Both the position numbers and the translations under genes were made by a program. Of a stretch of DNA of 64,000 nt, positions 18,429-27,843 are shown in pieces (positions within the stretch are counted from its first letter, which is position 1; each line of letters begins with the position of its first letter). The notes under the pieces are model-generated. The model worked only from the letters and a program-made list of their open reading frames with translations, did not search any database and had not been told where the DNA came from. Where the stretch lies: the NCBI GenBank assembly GCA_020444075.1, contig JAHLLR010000003.1:82060-146059 (forward strand). The letters run 5' to 3'. The stretch is from Deltaproteobacteria bacterium. Its GTDB lineage: Bacteria; Desulfobacterota; Desulfobacteria; Desulfobacterales; Desulfosarcinaceae.

Positions 18429-20467
18429 CGATCTTCTCCATCCATTTTGGCAAACAACTTGTCCACCGCCGCATTGACTGCATCCTCGTCGGTCAGAAAG
18501 GGGATCGTGATCTGATCGCCGTTGTCGTTTTCCCGGTTATAGGCGGCGGCCACCTGCATGGCGTTGGGGTTCCTGGCCCAGTTGCGCCGGGCCACTCCGC
18601 CCATGACATCCCAGTTCATGGCCGACCGGATGATCTCATCCACCCGCCGGCTGCCGTCCAGAACCAGGCCGAAGCCTCCGTTGACGGCCTTGCCGATGCC
18701 GGTGCCCCCGCCGTTGTGCAGCGCCACCAGGGACATGCCCCGGGCGGCGTTTCCCGCAAAGCAATGGGCGGCCATGTCTGCGGTCACGTTGCTGCCGTCG
18801 GTGATATTGGCGGTTTCCCGGAACGGTGAATCAGTGCCGCCGGGGTCGTGGTGGTCCCTGCCCAGCATGATGGGACCCACGTCCTTGTTTCTCACCATGG
18901 CGTTGAAGGCCAGGGCGATGTTCATGCGCCCCTGCGCATCCTGGTAAAGGATCCTCGCCTGACTGCCCACCACCAGGCGGTTCCTGCCGGCATCGCGGAT
19001 CCACACGTAGTTGTCCCGGTCCTCGGGGCGACGGTCGGGATCGATGCAGGCCATGGCCGTCCGGTCGGTTTTTTCCAGGTCCTGCGGATCGCCGCTGAGG
19101 CACACCCACCGGAAAGGCCCGTATCCGTAGTCGAAAATGGGCCCCATGATGTCCTCGAAATAGGAGGGGAAGACGAAGCCATCCTTTACGTCATGGCCGT
19201 TACGGGCTACATCCATGACCCCGGCATCGAAGACGGCTTTCAAAAAAGCGTTGCCGTAGTCGAAGAAATACGCGCCCCGTTGGGCCAGTGTCCGGATCAG
19301 GGAGATGTGGGTTTTGAGACTGGCATCCACCAGCCGACGGAAGGTTTGGCGATCCTCGGAGAGCAGCCGGGTGCGCTCCTCGAAACTGACCCCCTGGGGG
19401 CAGTAGCCGCCGTCGTAAACCACATGGCAGGAGGTCTGATCCGAAAGCAGGTCCACAGGGATATTTTTTTCAACCATGTATTGCAGCAGGTCCACCACAT
19501 TGCCGTGGTAGGCGATGGAGAGGGCGCGTTTTTCGTTCCTGGCCGCAAGGGCCGCTTTAAAAATCTCGGCAAGGTTGTCGGAAACCATGTTCACCCACCC
19601 CTGGCGGAGGCGGGTGTCTATGCGAGACCCGTCTACCTCGGCGATGACGGAAACGGTCCCTGCAATCTCGGCGGCCTTGGGCTGGGCACCGCTCATGCCC
19701 CCCAGCCCCGAGGAAACGAAAAGCAGACCGGCCAGGTTTCCGTCGGCCGGGACGCCGCACATCTTGCGGCCGGCGCCCAGCAAGGTGTTGTAGGTACCGT
19801 GGACGATACCCTGGGGGCCGATGTACATCCAGCCGCCGGCGGTCATCTGACCATAGGAGGAAACCCCCATCTGAGCGGCTATCTCCCAATCGTCCGGGTT
19901 GTCAAAAAGCCCCACCATCAGCCCGTTGGTGATGATGGTACGGGGGGTTTTCGGGCCGGAGCGAAACAGCCCCAGGGGGTGGCCGGACTGGACCACGAGG
20001 GTCTGGTCGTCGGTGAGCGCCTGAAGATATTTTTTAATGAGCCGGAACTGCATCCAGTTCTGACAGACGCTGCCGGTTTCGCCGTAAGTGACCAATTCGT
20101 ATGGGTAAAGGGCTACGTCGATATCCAGGTTGTTGTCCATCATCAGCTGAAAGGCCCGACCGGCCAGGCAGTTTCCCTGATATTGGTCGATGGGCAGGGC
20201 CCGGATCTCGCCCTGGGGACGAAAGCGGTAGCCATAGATGCGCCCCCGGGTTTTCAACTCCTCCAGAAATTCGGGAATCAGGGCCGTGTGATGTTGCTCG
20301 GGCACATAGCGCAGGGCATTTTTCAGAGCCACCGCGGTCTGGCTGGGACTGAGCCGGAAACCCCGATCCGGGGCACGGCGGACGTCGGGACGGAAAGTCG
20401 GCATCCGGGGCAATGGGCCGTCCAGATGAATTTTCATGGCTCGGGAGACATCGGTATTGGTCAGCAT
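18425..20467 (-). CDS. hutU: Urocanate hydratase, long form
   Basis: A 680-residue NAD-dependent urocanase that hydrates urocanate to 4-imidazolone-5-propionate. It is clearly longer than the ~555-residue enzyme of enteric bacteria and pseudomonads and matches the longer form also found in animals. Family segments: YQGNCLAGRAFQL, VVQSGHPLGLF, TAGGWMYIGPQGIVHGTY, the NAD-binding GLGGMSGAQPKAAEIAG, and YCPQGVSFEERT. The ribosome-binding site AAGGATGATGCC precedes the start. First gene of a hutUH unit, divergent from a HutC-type repressor with a palindromic operator upstream. Confidence 0.94.
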   Translation of the reverse strand: MLTNTDVSRAMKIHLDGPLPRMPTFRPDVRRAPDRGFRLSPSQTAVALKNALRYVPEQHHTALIPEFLEELKTRGRIYGYRFRPQGEIRALPIDQYQGNCLAGRAFQLMMDNNLDIDVALYPYELVTYGETGSVCQNWMQFRLIKKYLQALTDDQTLVVQSGHPLGLFRSGPKTPRTIITNGLMVGLFDNPDDWEIAAQMGVSSYGQMTAGGWMYIGPQGIVHGTYNTLLGAGRKMCGVPADGNLAGLLFVSSGLGGMSGAQPKAAEIAGTVSVIAEVDGSRIDTRLRQGWVNMVSDNLAEIFKAALAARNEKRALSIAYHGNVVDLLQYMVEKNIPVDLLSDQTSCHVVYDGGYCPQGVSFEERTRLLSEDRQTFRRLVDASLKTHISLIRTLAQRGAYFFDYGNAFLKAVFDAGVMDVARNGHDVKDGFVFPSYFEDIMGPIFDYGYGPFRWVCLSGDPQDLEKTDRTAMACIDPDRRPEDRDNYVWIRDAGRNRLVVGSQARILYQDAQGRMNIALAFNAMVRNKDVGPIMLGRDHHDPGGTDSPFRETANITDGSNVTADMAAHCFAGNAARGMSLVALHNGGGTGIGKAVNGGFGLVLDGSRRVDEIIRSAMNWDVMGGVARRNWARNPNAMQVAAAYNRENDNGDQITIPFLTDEDAVNAAVDKLFAKMDGEDR

Positions 20468-20480
20468 GGCATCATCCTTA

Positions 20481-20520
20481 ATTTATACTATCCGGTCAAC
20501 TTGTATATACATTTATACTA
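20481..20520. promoter_or_regulatory. Candidate HutC operator between hutU and hutC
   Basis: A perfect 10-bp palindrome TGTATATACA lies at 20502-20511, the core reported for HutC binding in pseudomonads. It sits 35 bases upstream of the hutU start. Two exact copies of ATTTATACTA (20481-20490 and 20511-20520) are 30 bases apart and bracket it. A TTGACA box on the minus strand at 20547-20552 may belong to the hutU promoter, but its -10 partner is poor. HutC released by urocanate would be the expected switch. Confidence 0.6.
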
Positions 20521-20666
20521 TGAGCCATAAAAGGAAGGGACGCTCCTGTCAAGAAAAAATGTAGACAATCCACTTCAATAATGGGATAAACGGTTAAAAT
20601 AAAATCTATTGGATTGAACTGATTCATCCCATGAATTGAAATGTTTAACAAGTTCACTATACAACA

Positions 20667-21428
20667 ATGACATCCCAAGAGCCATTGCGCACGTTACCCA
20701 CCTCCAAATGCCTGTACATCAAGCAGCAGCTGATCCAGGGTATGCGCGCCAAGCGCTTTACCGATAGGCTTCCTTCGGAAAACCAGCTGGCGGCGACGTT
20801 CGGGGTGAGCCGGATGACCGCCCGCAAGGCGCTGGTGGAGCTTGAAACCGAAGGACTGGTGGAGCGGATCCGGGGCAGAGGCACCTATGTGAAGAAATCG
20901 GATCCGGCCATGGGCTATTTTGTCGTCCAGCCCTCCCGCCGCCATGCGGAAACCCTCGATGTGGCCTATTCCACGCGGGTTCTCGAATTGAGGTCGCTGG
21001 AGAAGCCGCCACCGATGGTTGCCAAACGCATGGCCTACAGCGGGATGACCATTCTGGCCCGGCGACTCCATTGCTTCGACGGCAAGCCGGTGCGTTATGA
21101 AATCCGCCACCTGCGCGGAGACCTGTGCGGAAGCATCCTTTTCGAAGACCTGGAGACGGTTTCCATCCACGAGCTGCTCGTGGACCGTCTCGATCTGCCG
21201 CTGACCCGCGTGTGGCAGCGCATTACCGCCGAAACCCTTGACGCCCGGACTGCGGCCGTATTGGAGGTGCCGGTCGGGCGTCCGGCCTTTCATATCCTGC
21301 GCACCACCTATACCCACGACACCCCCGTTACCTGCGTGGAGTACTTTATCCGCGGCGAACTGGCCTTTGAAGACTCCTTCGCACCGGGCCGCACCGGGCC
21401 GCCTCCCGGCCTTGGCTTCGGTCACTGA
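20667..21428 (+). CDS. hutC: GntR/HutC-family transcriptional regulator
   Basis: A 253-residue regulator with an N-terminal winged helix-turn-helix (LPSENQLAATFGVSRMTARKA, residues ~37-58, then LVERIRGRGTYV) and a C-terminal UTRA ligand-binding domain (~95-235, with VRYEIRHLRGDLCG). The family represses hut genes and is released by urocanate. Its position, divergent from hutUH with a TGTATATACA palindrome between them, supports that role. No clear Shine-Dalgarno precedes the ATG, so the start is a little uncertain. Confidence 0.85.
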   Translation: MTSQEPLRTLPTSKCLYIKQQLIQGMRAKRFTDRLPSENQLAATFGVSRMTARKALVELETEGLVERIRGRGTYVKKSDPAMGYFVVQPSRRHAETLDVAYSTRVLELRSLEKPPPMVAKRMAYSGMTILARRLHCFDGKPVRYEIRHLRGDLCGSILFEDLETVSIHELLVDRLDLPLTRVWQRITAETLDARTAAVLEVPVGRPAFHILRTTYTHDTPVTCVEYFIRGELAFEDSFAPGRTGPPPGLGFGH

Positions 21429-21542
21429 GGTCAACATTGTAATGCTTCAGCGGTTGTGTCAAATAATGCTCATCTGCAAGCGGCATTTTTTTTGGATTAT
21501 CCTTTCCTTTGATTGTAACGGTAACAGCATCGGAGCTTCCAC

Positions 21543-22394
21543 ATGGCCTTTTCCCCCACCGACCAGTGCATTGTACTGCCCTTTCGTGCGGAAAACCGGC
21601 AACCGTTCAACGGTACTGGCCTGGCCCTCCATTTTCTCGTGGGTAACGTCTTGGTACTGCACACCGGACTCAAGGAAATGTGGTTCGGCTGGCGAGTAAG
21701 AAAGATCTTTCCGGAAAAGGCGCTGTTTCAGCGTTACTGCCGCGATGCCGCCGACCAACTGGATCTTGTTCAGATCAGCCGGTCACAGCAGGTGCGCTTC
21801 TGGATATATGGTAACTTTTCGGGCTCATCGGCGAGACTCCACTTTTTCGACGGACAAACACCGGATGCCCTCCACGCGCCTGTCGATCTGACAAGCTCTA
21901 ATGACGACAGCCTGATCCCTTTTCGCACCCAATTATTGAAATGGCTGGAATCCATGGGACGACCCCTGCCAACCGAGCAGGTCCAGGCAGCGCTGTGGCC
22001 CGAAACGATCAGTCGTGAAGGCCTGGATGCCGTGGGCCGGGCGTTGGAGGAATTTTATTGTTATTCTGCCTATGGGGGCAAAGATCCCCTGAATGTGCTG
22101 CCGTTTAAAAAGGCGGTCGCCGCTGCACCGGAATCGTTCATGGCACAGGATCTTTACGGATGGGCGCTTTACCGCAACCAGGACTATAAGGGCGCGCGGG
22201 GTGCATTTCTCACTGCCCTGAGAATCAATCCGGCAGGCGCCGGGGCCATGTCCGGTCTGATGGGGTGCGGGGTTTACGGCAAGGATCTGGAAGAGACCCT
22301 GTTCTGGTCCGGTCGAAAGGCCGACGTCTGCCGCCAGGACATTCAGGAGGCCCGGGAGGCTGGCCGCCGAAGGTATGATAAAGTCAATAAATAG
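21543..22394 (+). CDS. Uncharacterised protein with TPR-like C-terminus
   Basis: A 283-residue soluble protein. The last ~100 residues contain a TPR pair (AQDLYGWALYRNQDYKGA then FLTALRINPAGAGAM). The N-terminal ~120 residues are of unknown fold, and a middle segment around VPTEQVQAALWPE-like sequence is followed by an LDAVGRALEEF helix. No signal peptide or membrane segment. I do not recognise a family; it may mediate protein-protein contacts. It lies 114 bases after hutC on the same strand. Confidence 0.65.
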   Translation: MAFSPTDQCIVLPFRAENRQPFNGTGLALHFLVGNVLVLHTGLKEMWFGWRVRKIFPEKALFQRYCRDAADQLDLVQISRSQQVRFWIYGNFSGSSARLHFFDGQTPDALHAPVDLTSSNDDSLIPFRTQLLKWLESMGRPLPTEQVQAALWPETISREGLDAVGRALEEFYCYSAYGGKDPLNVLPFKKAVAAAPESFMAQDLYGWALYRNQDYKGARGAFLTALRINPAGAGAMSGLMGCGVYGKDLEETLFWSGRKADVCRQDIQEAREAGRRRYDKVNK

Positions 22395-22419
22395 GCAGAT
22401 CGTCCCCGATTCGCAACGT

Positions 22420-22887
22420 TCATCGTAGCGTCCGCTCCATATAGATGACACCGGGAAGCGGATTCTCGTAGTAGGGGGGGCACTTTTGAAAACCCAAGGC
22501 GGCGTATAGGGAGAGCGCCGGCCCGAGCTTTTCGAGCGTATCCAGACGCATTCGTGCATAGCCGGCCTCTCCGGCCCGTTCGATAACGCTCAGCGCCAGT
22601 TTTTTGCCGATACCCTGTCTCAGGTAGGCCGGCCGGACATAAAGCCGTTTCATCTCGCACACGCCCGCGTCATGGGGCCGCATGGCCACGCACCCGGCTG
22701 CCTTTCCTGACGCTGTCGCCAGCAGCAAGGCACCCTGTGGGGGTGCGTACTTACCGGGCAGGCTTGCCAGTTCCTCCTCGAAGCGTTGAAAGCAAAGGTC
22801 CACCTGGAGAAAAGCTTCATATTCGCGAAACAGCTCTCGAAGAGTCTGAATCTGGGATGGGGTTGTTGCCCGAACAATTTCGATCAT
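22420..22887 (-). CDS. GNAT-family N-acetyltransferase
   Basis: A 155-residue GNAT protein. The acetyl-CoA loop is visible in RPAYLRQGIGKKLA (about residues 95-110), preceded by the strand AAGCVAMRPHDAGVCEMKRLYV and followed by LDTLEKLGPALSLYAALGF. The substrate cannot be told; family members acetylate amines on small molecules or protein N-termini. Convergent with the TPR gene. Confidence 0.85.
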   Translation of the reverse strand: MIEIVRATTPSQIQTLRELFREYEAFLQVDLCFQRFEEELASLPGKYAPPQGALLLATASGKAAGCVAMRPHDAGVCEMKRLYVRPAYLRQGIGKKLALSVIERAGEAGYARMRLDTLEKLGPALSLYAALGFQKCPPYYENPLPGVIYMERTLR

Positions 22888-23006
22888 GGCGGATATCCGT
22901 CGGTGGATGTTGAAGTGACATCTTATTACGGATTGTTTTAAAAGGGAAGCCTGTCCAGATCTTTGGGTGCAGGAAATAAAAGAATCGGTGCTCGACGTTT
23001 ATTCAC

Positions 23007-23939
23007 CTAACGGGCCCTTCTCTGGCTGATCCCTACACCGATGATGACGGCGGCTGCCGCCAGACATTGGAGCCCGCTCAACGACTCACCCATGACCATC
23101 CAACCGATGGCAACGGCCGTCACCGGTACCAGGTTGATGAACACCGATGCCCTGGATGCCGGAATGTGGCTCATCCCCCAATTATATAGCCCAAAGGCTC
23201 CCAGCGTCACCAGTGCACCCAGGAAAACAATGGCGGAAATCAGCGGAATTGTCCATTCAATCCGAGGCTCACGAAGCAGCAACACCAGCCCGGGTGAGAA
23301 AAACAGGGTGCCGGCAAACACCTGAAGCGCCGTTAGCAGCCAGGGATTGTAGCGGGCACACAGTCGCTTGACCATGATCATGTTCACTGCCGCGCAGGCC
23401 ATGGCGCCCAGTTCCAGCAAATTGCCCAGCAGCGGATTGGTCGCCGTGTCATCCGAACGGCCTGACAGGCTGAGGATCGCCACGCCGGCCACCGACAGGA
23501 AAAGGCCCACGAGGGTTCTTCTTCCCAGCGGTTCGGCAAGCATCATCCAGGCGCCGATGCCTACCATTATGGGCACAGACGCACTGATAATGCCTGCCTG
23601 GGAAGAGGTTGTAAAGCACAGGGCATTGGATTCAAGCAGAAAATAGAAGCAGGGCTGAAAAAGGACCATGGGTGCCAGCGATTTCCAATCCCCTTGGCGA
23701 TAAGCGTCAAACTTCAGTCGGCCGACGAAGGGCAGGATCACGAGCAGGGCGATGGCCATACGCAGCCACATGACCGACCAGGGGCTCATGGCTTGCACGG
23801 CCAGTCGCATGGCGGCAAATGATCCGCCCCATAAAATTACCGCCGTAAAAAGGGCCGCCACCGGTAGAAGCCTGCCGGGATCAATTACCATGCGCTTGCC
23901 GTTTCCGGCGAAGGCCCGGGTTATTGACGCATTCTTCAT
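23007..23939 (-). CDS. EamA/DMT-family exporter
   Basis: The chosen ATG at 23939 follows AGAGAAAGCAAT; an in-frame ATG at 23969 is possible. Ten hydrophobic helices form two EamA repeats (LWGGSFAAMRLAVQAMSPW in the first; FLGALVTLGAFGLYNWGMSH in the second), the standard architecture of drug/metabolite exporters of ~300 residues. It sits in the inner membrane. The AraC-type regulator directly upstream on the same strand (66 bases away) is a likely controller. Substrate unknown; amino acids are common for this family. Confidence 0.88.
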   Translation of the reverse strand: MKNASITRAFAGNGKRMVIDPGRLLPVAALFTAVILWGGSFAAMRLAVQAMSPWSVMWLRMAIALLVILPFVGRLKFDAYRQGDWKSLAPMVLFQPCFYFLLESNALCFTTSSQAGIISASVPIMVGIGAWMMLAEPLGRRTLVGLFLSVAGVAILSLSGRSDDTATNPLLGNLLELGAMACAAVNMIMVKRLCARYNPWLLTALQVFAGTLFFSPGLVLLLREPRIEWTIPLISAIVFLGALVTLGAFGLYNWGMSHIPASRASVFINLVPVTAVAIGWMVMGESLSGLQCLAAAAVIIGVGISQRRAR

Positions 23940-24005
23940 ATTGCTTTCTCTTTCACGCTGAAAAATCACTCCGATGCAAATTGGGCTTTAATTTCAACAC
24001 GCTAT

Positions 24006-24839
24006 TCAATGGGATGATTCGGACAGATACTGACCCGGGGTTGCACCGGTGTATTTCCGGAAGGTATTGGTGAAATGGCTTTGATCGGAAAACCCTACGG
24101 TCAATGCGGTCTGGGCCAGCGGTTGACCGTCTCGCAGAAGCTGTCTGGCCTGGTCGATCCGCCGCAGCGTGCGAAACAGATGCGGCGGCAGTCCGGTTTC
24201 CCGTTTGAACACTCTTAAAAAATGATATCGGCTCAATCCCGCCGCCTGGGCGACCTCCTCGAGGGATATCTTGCGGTCAAGCTGCTCCGACAGGAACGCT
24301 TTGGCATGGCGAATGGATCTGCCGGCACTCCGGAGGGGCCTGTTTTCCGGTGTTATATTTGAGCAAAAGGGGACCAGGTGAGACATAACGTCCATAATGG
24401 CCGACTCCTTTTCCAACCGGTCAGCCGGCCCCTGAACCACTCGGCAAAATCGCTGCAGGCAGCGCCACAAAAGCGGGTTTCCTACGACCATGAATGGAAA
24501 TTCGGGGATGGCTGCGGGTTGACGGGAAATTTCACCAGCGGCTGCCGCCATCAGCCGCATGTCAAAATAGACCATGCGGTAGGAAATCTGTTTGCCGGGA
24601 ACCGGAACCCCTGAGTGCACCTGGTTCGGATTGATCAGGGCGATCTGCCCCGCCGACACCAGCGAGCATGACTTCTCAGGCCCGAGACAATAGCTGCCCC
24701 CGGACTCCATCATGCCGATGGCATAGATGCCGTCATGGGAATGGTCCGGGAAAATGTGCCGGCTCCCGTTAACCTGGCAGATTTCTATGCCCTCAAGTTC
24801 AGGGTCTCGCCAGTAGGTGACATTTTTTATGGGTTTCAT
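24006..24839 (-). CDS. AraC-family transcriptional regulator
   Basis: A 277-residue regulator. An N-terminal cupin-like sensing domain carries HIFPDHSHDGIYAIGMMESG. A C-terminal pair of helix-turn-helix motifs holds ISLEEVAQAAGLSRYHFLRVFK and the family signature ALTVGFSDQSHFTNTFRKYTGATPGQY. It probably senses a small molecule and activates the adjacent EamA exporter. The arrangement AraC then EamA matches known amino-acid exporter pairs, but the ligand is not evident. Confidence 0.9.
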   Translation of the reverse strand: MKPIKNVTYWRDPELEGIEICQVNGSRHIFPDHSHDGIYAIGMMESGGSYCLGPEKSCSLVSAGQIALINPNQVHSGVPVPGKQISYRMVYFDMRLMAAAAGEISRQPAAIPEFPFMVVGNPLLWRCLQRFCRVVQGPADRLEKESAIMDVMSHLVPFCSNITPENRPLRSAGRSIRHAKAFLSEQLDRKISLEEVAQAAGLSRYHFLRVFKRETGLPPHLFRTLRRIDQARQLLRDGQPLAQTALTVGFSDQSHFTNTFRKYTGATPGQYLSESSH

Positions 24840-25163
24840 TGACTGGGTCCGGCCCTGCTTTTTTTAACCGCGGTATAGATTTTTAATTCAGCTATTTACC
24901 ACGGAGCTATTGAGCGAACGGGGAATCGATCTTCATGTATACGGGTCTGCGCGGCACTGCCGTTACAGGCAGGGCATTCCCCGTGGCCCGCCGCGGGGAG
25001 GATTCAATTTAAAAAAAGAATCAATTGCATCCAAGAGCTACCACAAGTCATGCACGTTTTCTTGTAAAAAATTGCTCTCCATCGAATTCATGCCCCTTGA
25101 AAATGGGCATTATCGTTTGACCTGTCCCCGCCCCATGGATAAAATGCGACATCCAAGGATTGT
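24840..25163. other. Intergenic region between divergent AraC and cyclase genes
   Basis: 324 bases holding the upstream regions of two divergent genes. AT-rich tracts occur (for example TTTAATTCAGCTATTTA around 24880 and a run of A's near 25012), but I see no gene, hairpin terminator or strong palindrome. Confidence 0.4.
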
Positions 25164-26891
25164 ATGCCCATGCGCCTCTATCATTTCAACACCCTGCGTG
25201 CACGATTGACAGCCCTGCTGGTATTGCCGGTGGTCCTTATCCTGCTGGTAGCCGGCATTTCAGTTTTCATCTATGCCCGTAACCTCATGCTCAGGCAATG
25301 GCACGAAACGATTATCCTTCAACTGAAACGGGCGGCCCACGAAATAGAAATGCGGCTTTCTCGTCCGGTACAACTGATGGAGATGTTTTCGCAAAGCGGC
25401 ACAGACACCCCGGATACCGGTCTTTTGGAAGCCATTGTGCACAAACTGGAAACCCTGCCGGGAGTGGTCCGGGTAAATATAAGCTGGAATTCTCCGTCAT
25501 CCGGCGGACACGGCCATGGTGGCATGCGCAGTATCATGGGAGGCGGCCGGTTCATGCGCTTTCATCGGGGCGCATTCACCAAGATTGCGCCGCCGATAAT
25601 TGATGAAAGCACCGGCGCCAAAACCGTCAGCGTGACCATGGTTCTCATGGATTCCTATGACACCCCTGTAGGCAACCTTGAAATCATCATCAAGTTTGAC
25701 TTTCTGATGGCGAATATATCGTCTGCACGCTGGTGGCAAAACGCCAACGCATGCATTGCCGAAAAGAAAACGGGAAAGATTGTTTTTGCCAGCGACCGGT
25801 TCCAGGACAGGATGAAGTTGGGTGAAACCGATGACCCGCTGGAGGGCAAATTGTTGAAAGCGATCGACCGGGATTTTGCAGGAACGATCTGGGGACAGGG
25901 AACTCCACCGGAACAGATAGCGGGTTTTCACAGCCTTGACACCTTTCCCTGGGCGCTCGTGGTGTTCGCCGACGGCAGGACGATCCTGTCCCCCATCATC
26001 AGCTTCAGAAATGGGTTCCTCATCGGCGCAGTGGTTCTTATTCTGGTCATCTACGGTATTATCCGCCTCAACGTGGACCGAATGTCCGGCACCATCAGGC
26101 GTCTTTCCGACCGTGCCGGAACGGTTGCCGCCGGTGAGGTTGAAGAAAAAATTGAGGTGAACTCCCGTGACGAACTTGGCCGACTGGCAACCAGCTTCAA
26201 CACCATGATCGACGGGTTGAGGGAAAGGGACACGATTCGCAACACCTTTGGCCGGTACATAGACCCGGATTTCGCCCGCGCCCTGTTGAAGCAGCCCGAA
26301 GCCGGTCGGCTGGGGGGCAGGCGGCAGGAGGTGGCCATTCTCATGGCCGACATTCGCGGGTTCACCCCCATGACCGAACGCCTGTCTCCGGAAGACACCA
26401 TCGACCTGCTCAACCGGTATTTTTCAGCTACCATCCCGCTGGTCCAGAAAAACAGGGGCATCATCGTCGATTTTATCGGCGATGCCATCCTGGTCTTTTT
26501 TGAACCGGTGGGCCAGTCGATTGAAGCCACCGCCCATCGGTGCGTCCAATGCGCTTTTGACATGCAGGCGGCCATGGGTGAACTTAATCGTGAACTGGCC
26601 GCACAGGAACTGCCTGCGCTGAAGATGGGCATCGGCGTCCACACCGGGCCGGTCGTGGTGGGCAACATCGGATCGAAAACCCGGAAAAAGTATGGTATCG
26701 TCGGCGCACCCGTAAATATCGCCCAGCGCATCCAGGGACAGTCGGGAGAGGGGGAAACGGTGGTTTCCGAGCCGGTGGTCGACAAGATCGGATCCCGGGT
26801 GGTGGTGGCCCGTTCATTCTCGGCAACCCTCAAAGGGGTATCGGCACCGGTGAAGCTATACGCGATCAATCCGTGCGAAAGCATCGCATGA
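25164..26891 (+). CDS. Membrane class III nucleotide cyclase with HAMP domain
   Basis: A 575-residue protein: transmembrane helix 1 (~14-37), a ~245-residue periplasmic sensor region with a His/Gly-rich loop (GGHGHGGMRSIMGGGRF at 114-130), transmembrane helix 2 (~284-302), HAMP (~303-355), and a cyclase catalytic domain (~385-570). The metal-binding aspartates are present in MADIRGFT (D396) and FIGDAIL (D440), and VNIAQR supplies the usual Asn and Arg. The purine-selecting positions are unusual: Asp stands where Lys precedes FIGD in many adenylate cyclases, and Gly (YGIVG) where Asp is usual. It probably makes cAMP or a related cyclic nucleotide in response to an external signal. The start follows AAGGATTGT; an ATG six bases later is possible. 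cysQ follows 19 bases downstream. Confidence 0.88.
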   Translation: MPMRLYHFNTLRARLTALLVLPVVLILLVAGISVFIYARNLMLRQWHETIILQLKRAAHEIEMRLSRPVQLMEMFSQSGTDTPDTGLLEAIVHKLETLPGVVRVNISWNSPSSGGHGHGGMRSIMGGGRFMRFHRGAFTKIAPPIIDESTGAKTVSVTMVLMDSYDTPVGNLEIIIKFDFLMANISSARWWQNANACIAEKKTGKIVFASDRFQDRMKLGETDDPLEGKLLKAIDRDFAGTIWGQGTPPEQIAGFHSLDTFPWALVVFADGRTILSPIISFRNGFLIGAVVLILVIYGIIRLNVDRMSGTIRRLSDRAGTVAAGEVEEKIEVNSRDELGRLATSFNTMIDGLRERDTIRNTFGRYIDPDFARALLKQPEAGRLGGRRQEVAILMADIRGFTPMTERLSPEDTIDLLNRYFSATIPLVQKNRGIIVDFIGDAILVFFEPVGQSIEATAHRCVQCAFDMQAAMGELNRELAAQELPALKMGIGVHTGPVVVGNIGSKTRKKYGIVGAPVNIAQRIQGQSGEGETVVSEPVVDKIGSRVVVARSFSATLKGVSAPVKLYAINPCESIA

Positions 26892-26910
26892 AAGTCGGAA
26901 AGGCAAATAA

Positions 26911-27750
26911 GTGATCGAAAACAGAGCGATATGGCTGAAAACGGCGATAACCTGTGCTGTCGCGGCTGGCAAGGCCATCCTCGAGGTGTATGATTCAGCG
27001 GACATGGTCGTGGAGAAGAAAGCGGACAACTCGCCCCTCACCCTGGCCGATCGCCGTTCCCACGATATCATCGTGGCAGGCATCGCTGGCTTTGGGATCC
27101 CCATACTCAGCGAGGAGGGGCGTAACATCCCTTTTGCAGAGCGAAAACAATGGTCGCGGATGTGGATCGTCGATCCGTTGGACGGGACCAAGGAATTCAT
27201 CAAGCGCAACGGGGAATTCACCGTGAATATTGCCCTTGCTGAATCCGGTAGACCCACCATGGGTGTCATTTTCGTTCCAGCGTCCGATACTCTCTACTTT
27301 GCCGACCTTGACCTTGGCGCTTTCAAGATCGATAGCTGGGAAAAGATCGGGGCCGGTGAGAAGAAGCCCGGAGAGATGGACGACCTGGAAGCCCTGGTGG
27401 AAAAGGCCTTTCGTATGCCCCTAAGGCATGAGAAGGACCGTCCCTTCACAATCATGGGGAGTCGTTCCCACGCCACGCCGGAACTGGAGGCCTACGTGGA
27501 AACCATGCGGCACCATTATGGAGAAGTGGAATTCATTTCGTCGGGCAGTTCGCTGAAAATCTGTCTGGTGGCCGAAGGCCGGGCGGACGTCTACCCCCGG
27601 TTGGGCCCTACCATGGAGTGGGATACGGCAGCCGGCCAGGCCATCGCCGTGGCCAGCGGTGCACTGGTGGTCCGCCATGATGACGGCAGCGTCCTGGCAT
27701 ACAACAAAGAGAACCTGCTTAACCCCTGGTTTATTGTCAAAAGGCCGTGA
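26911..27750 (+). CDS. cysQ: 3'(2'),5'-bisphosphate nucleotidase
   Basis: A 279-residue member of the inositol-monophosphatase-like family. It hydrolyses 3'-phosphoadenosine 5'-phosphate to AMP and so clears the by-product of sulfate assimilation. Motifs: DNSPLTLADRRSH, LSEEG, the metal site WIVDPLDGTKEFIKRNG, and EWDTAAGQAI. The insert KPGEMDDLEALVEKAFR between the lobes is long but within the range of the family. Start codon is GTG at 26911 after GGAAAGGCAAATAA. Probably co-transcribed with the cyclase upstream. Confidence 0.9.
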   Translation: MIENRAIWLKTAITCAVAAGKAILEVYDSADMVVEKKADNSPLTLADRRSHDIIVAGIAGFGIPILSEEGRNIPFAERKQWSRMWIVDPLDGTKEFIKRNGEFTVNIALAESGRPTMGVIFVPASDTLYFADLDLGAFKIDSWEKIGAGEKKPGEMDDLEALVEKAFRMPLRHEKDRPFTIMGSRSHATPELEAYVETMRHHYGEVEFISSGSSLKICLVAEGRADVYPRLGPTMEWDTAAGQAIAVASGALVVRHDDGSVLAYNKENLLNPWFIVKRP

Positions 27751-27799
27751 ATCACCTGCTTAAAGGCTTCTGCAGAGCGTCGGCAGCAAGAAAAAACGC

Positions 27800-27829
27800 T
27801 TGACTTAACAACCCCGCCCCTTCTATATG
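27800..27829 (+). promoter_or_regulatory. Candidate sigma-70 promoter of the tRNA-Val gene
   Basis: TTGACT at 27800-27805 and TATATG at 27824-27829 are separated by 18 bases, ending 14 bases before the tRNA 5' end. Spacing and sequence fit a housekeeping promoter. Confidence 0.5.
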
Positions 27830-27843
27830 TAGGGTCACTTTTC

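Noticed and set aside
18848..20530. 560-residue open frame on the plus strand opposite hutU
   Set aside because: It is antisense to a clear urocanate hydratase, has no recognisable domain, and arises from high GC third positions in the hutU frame.
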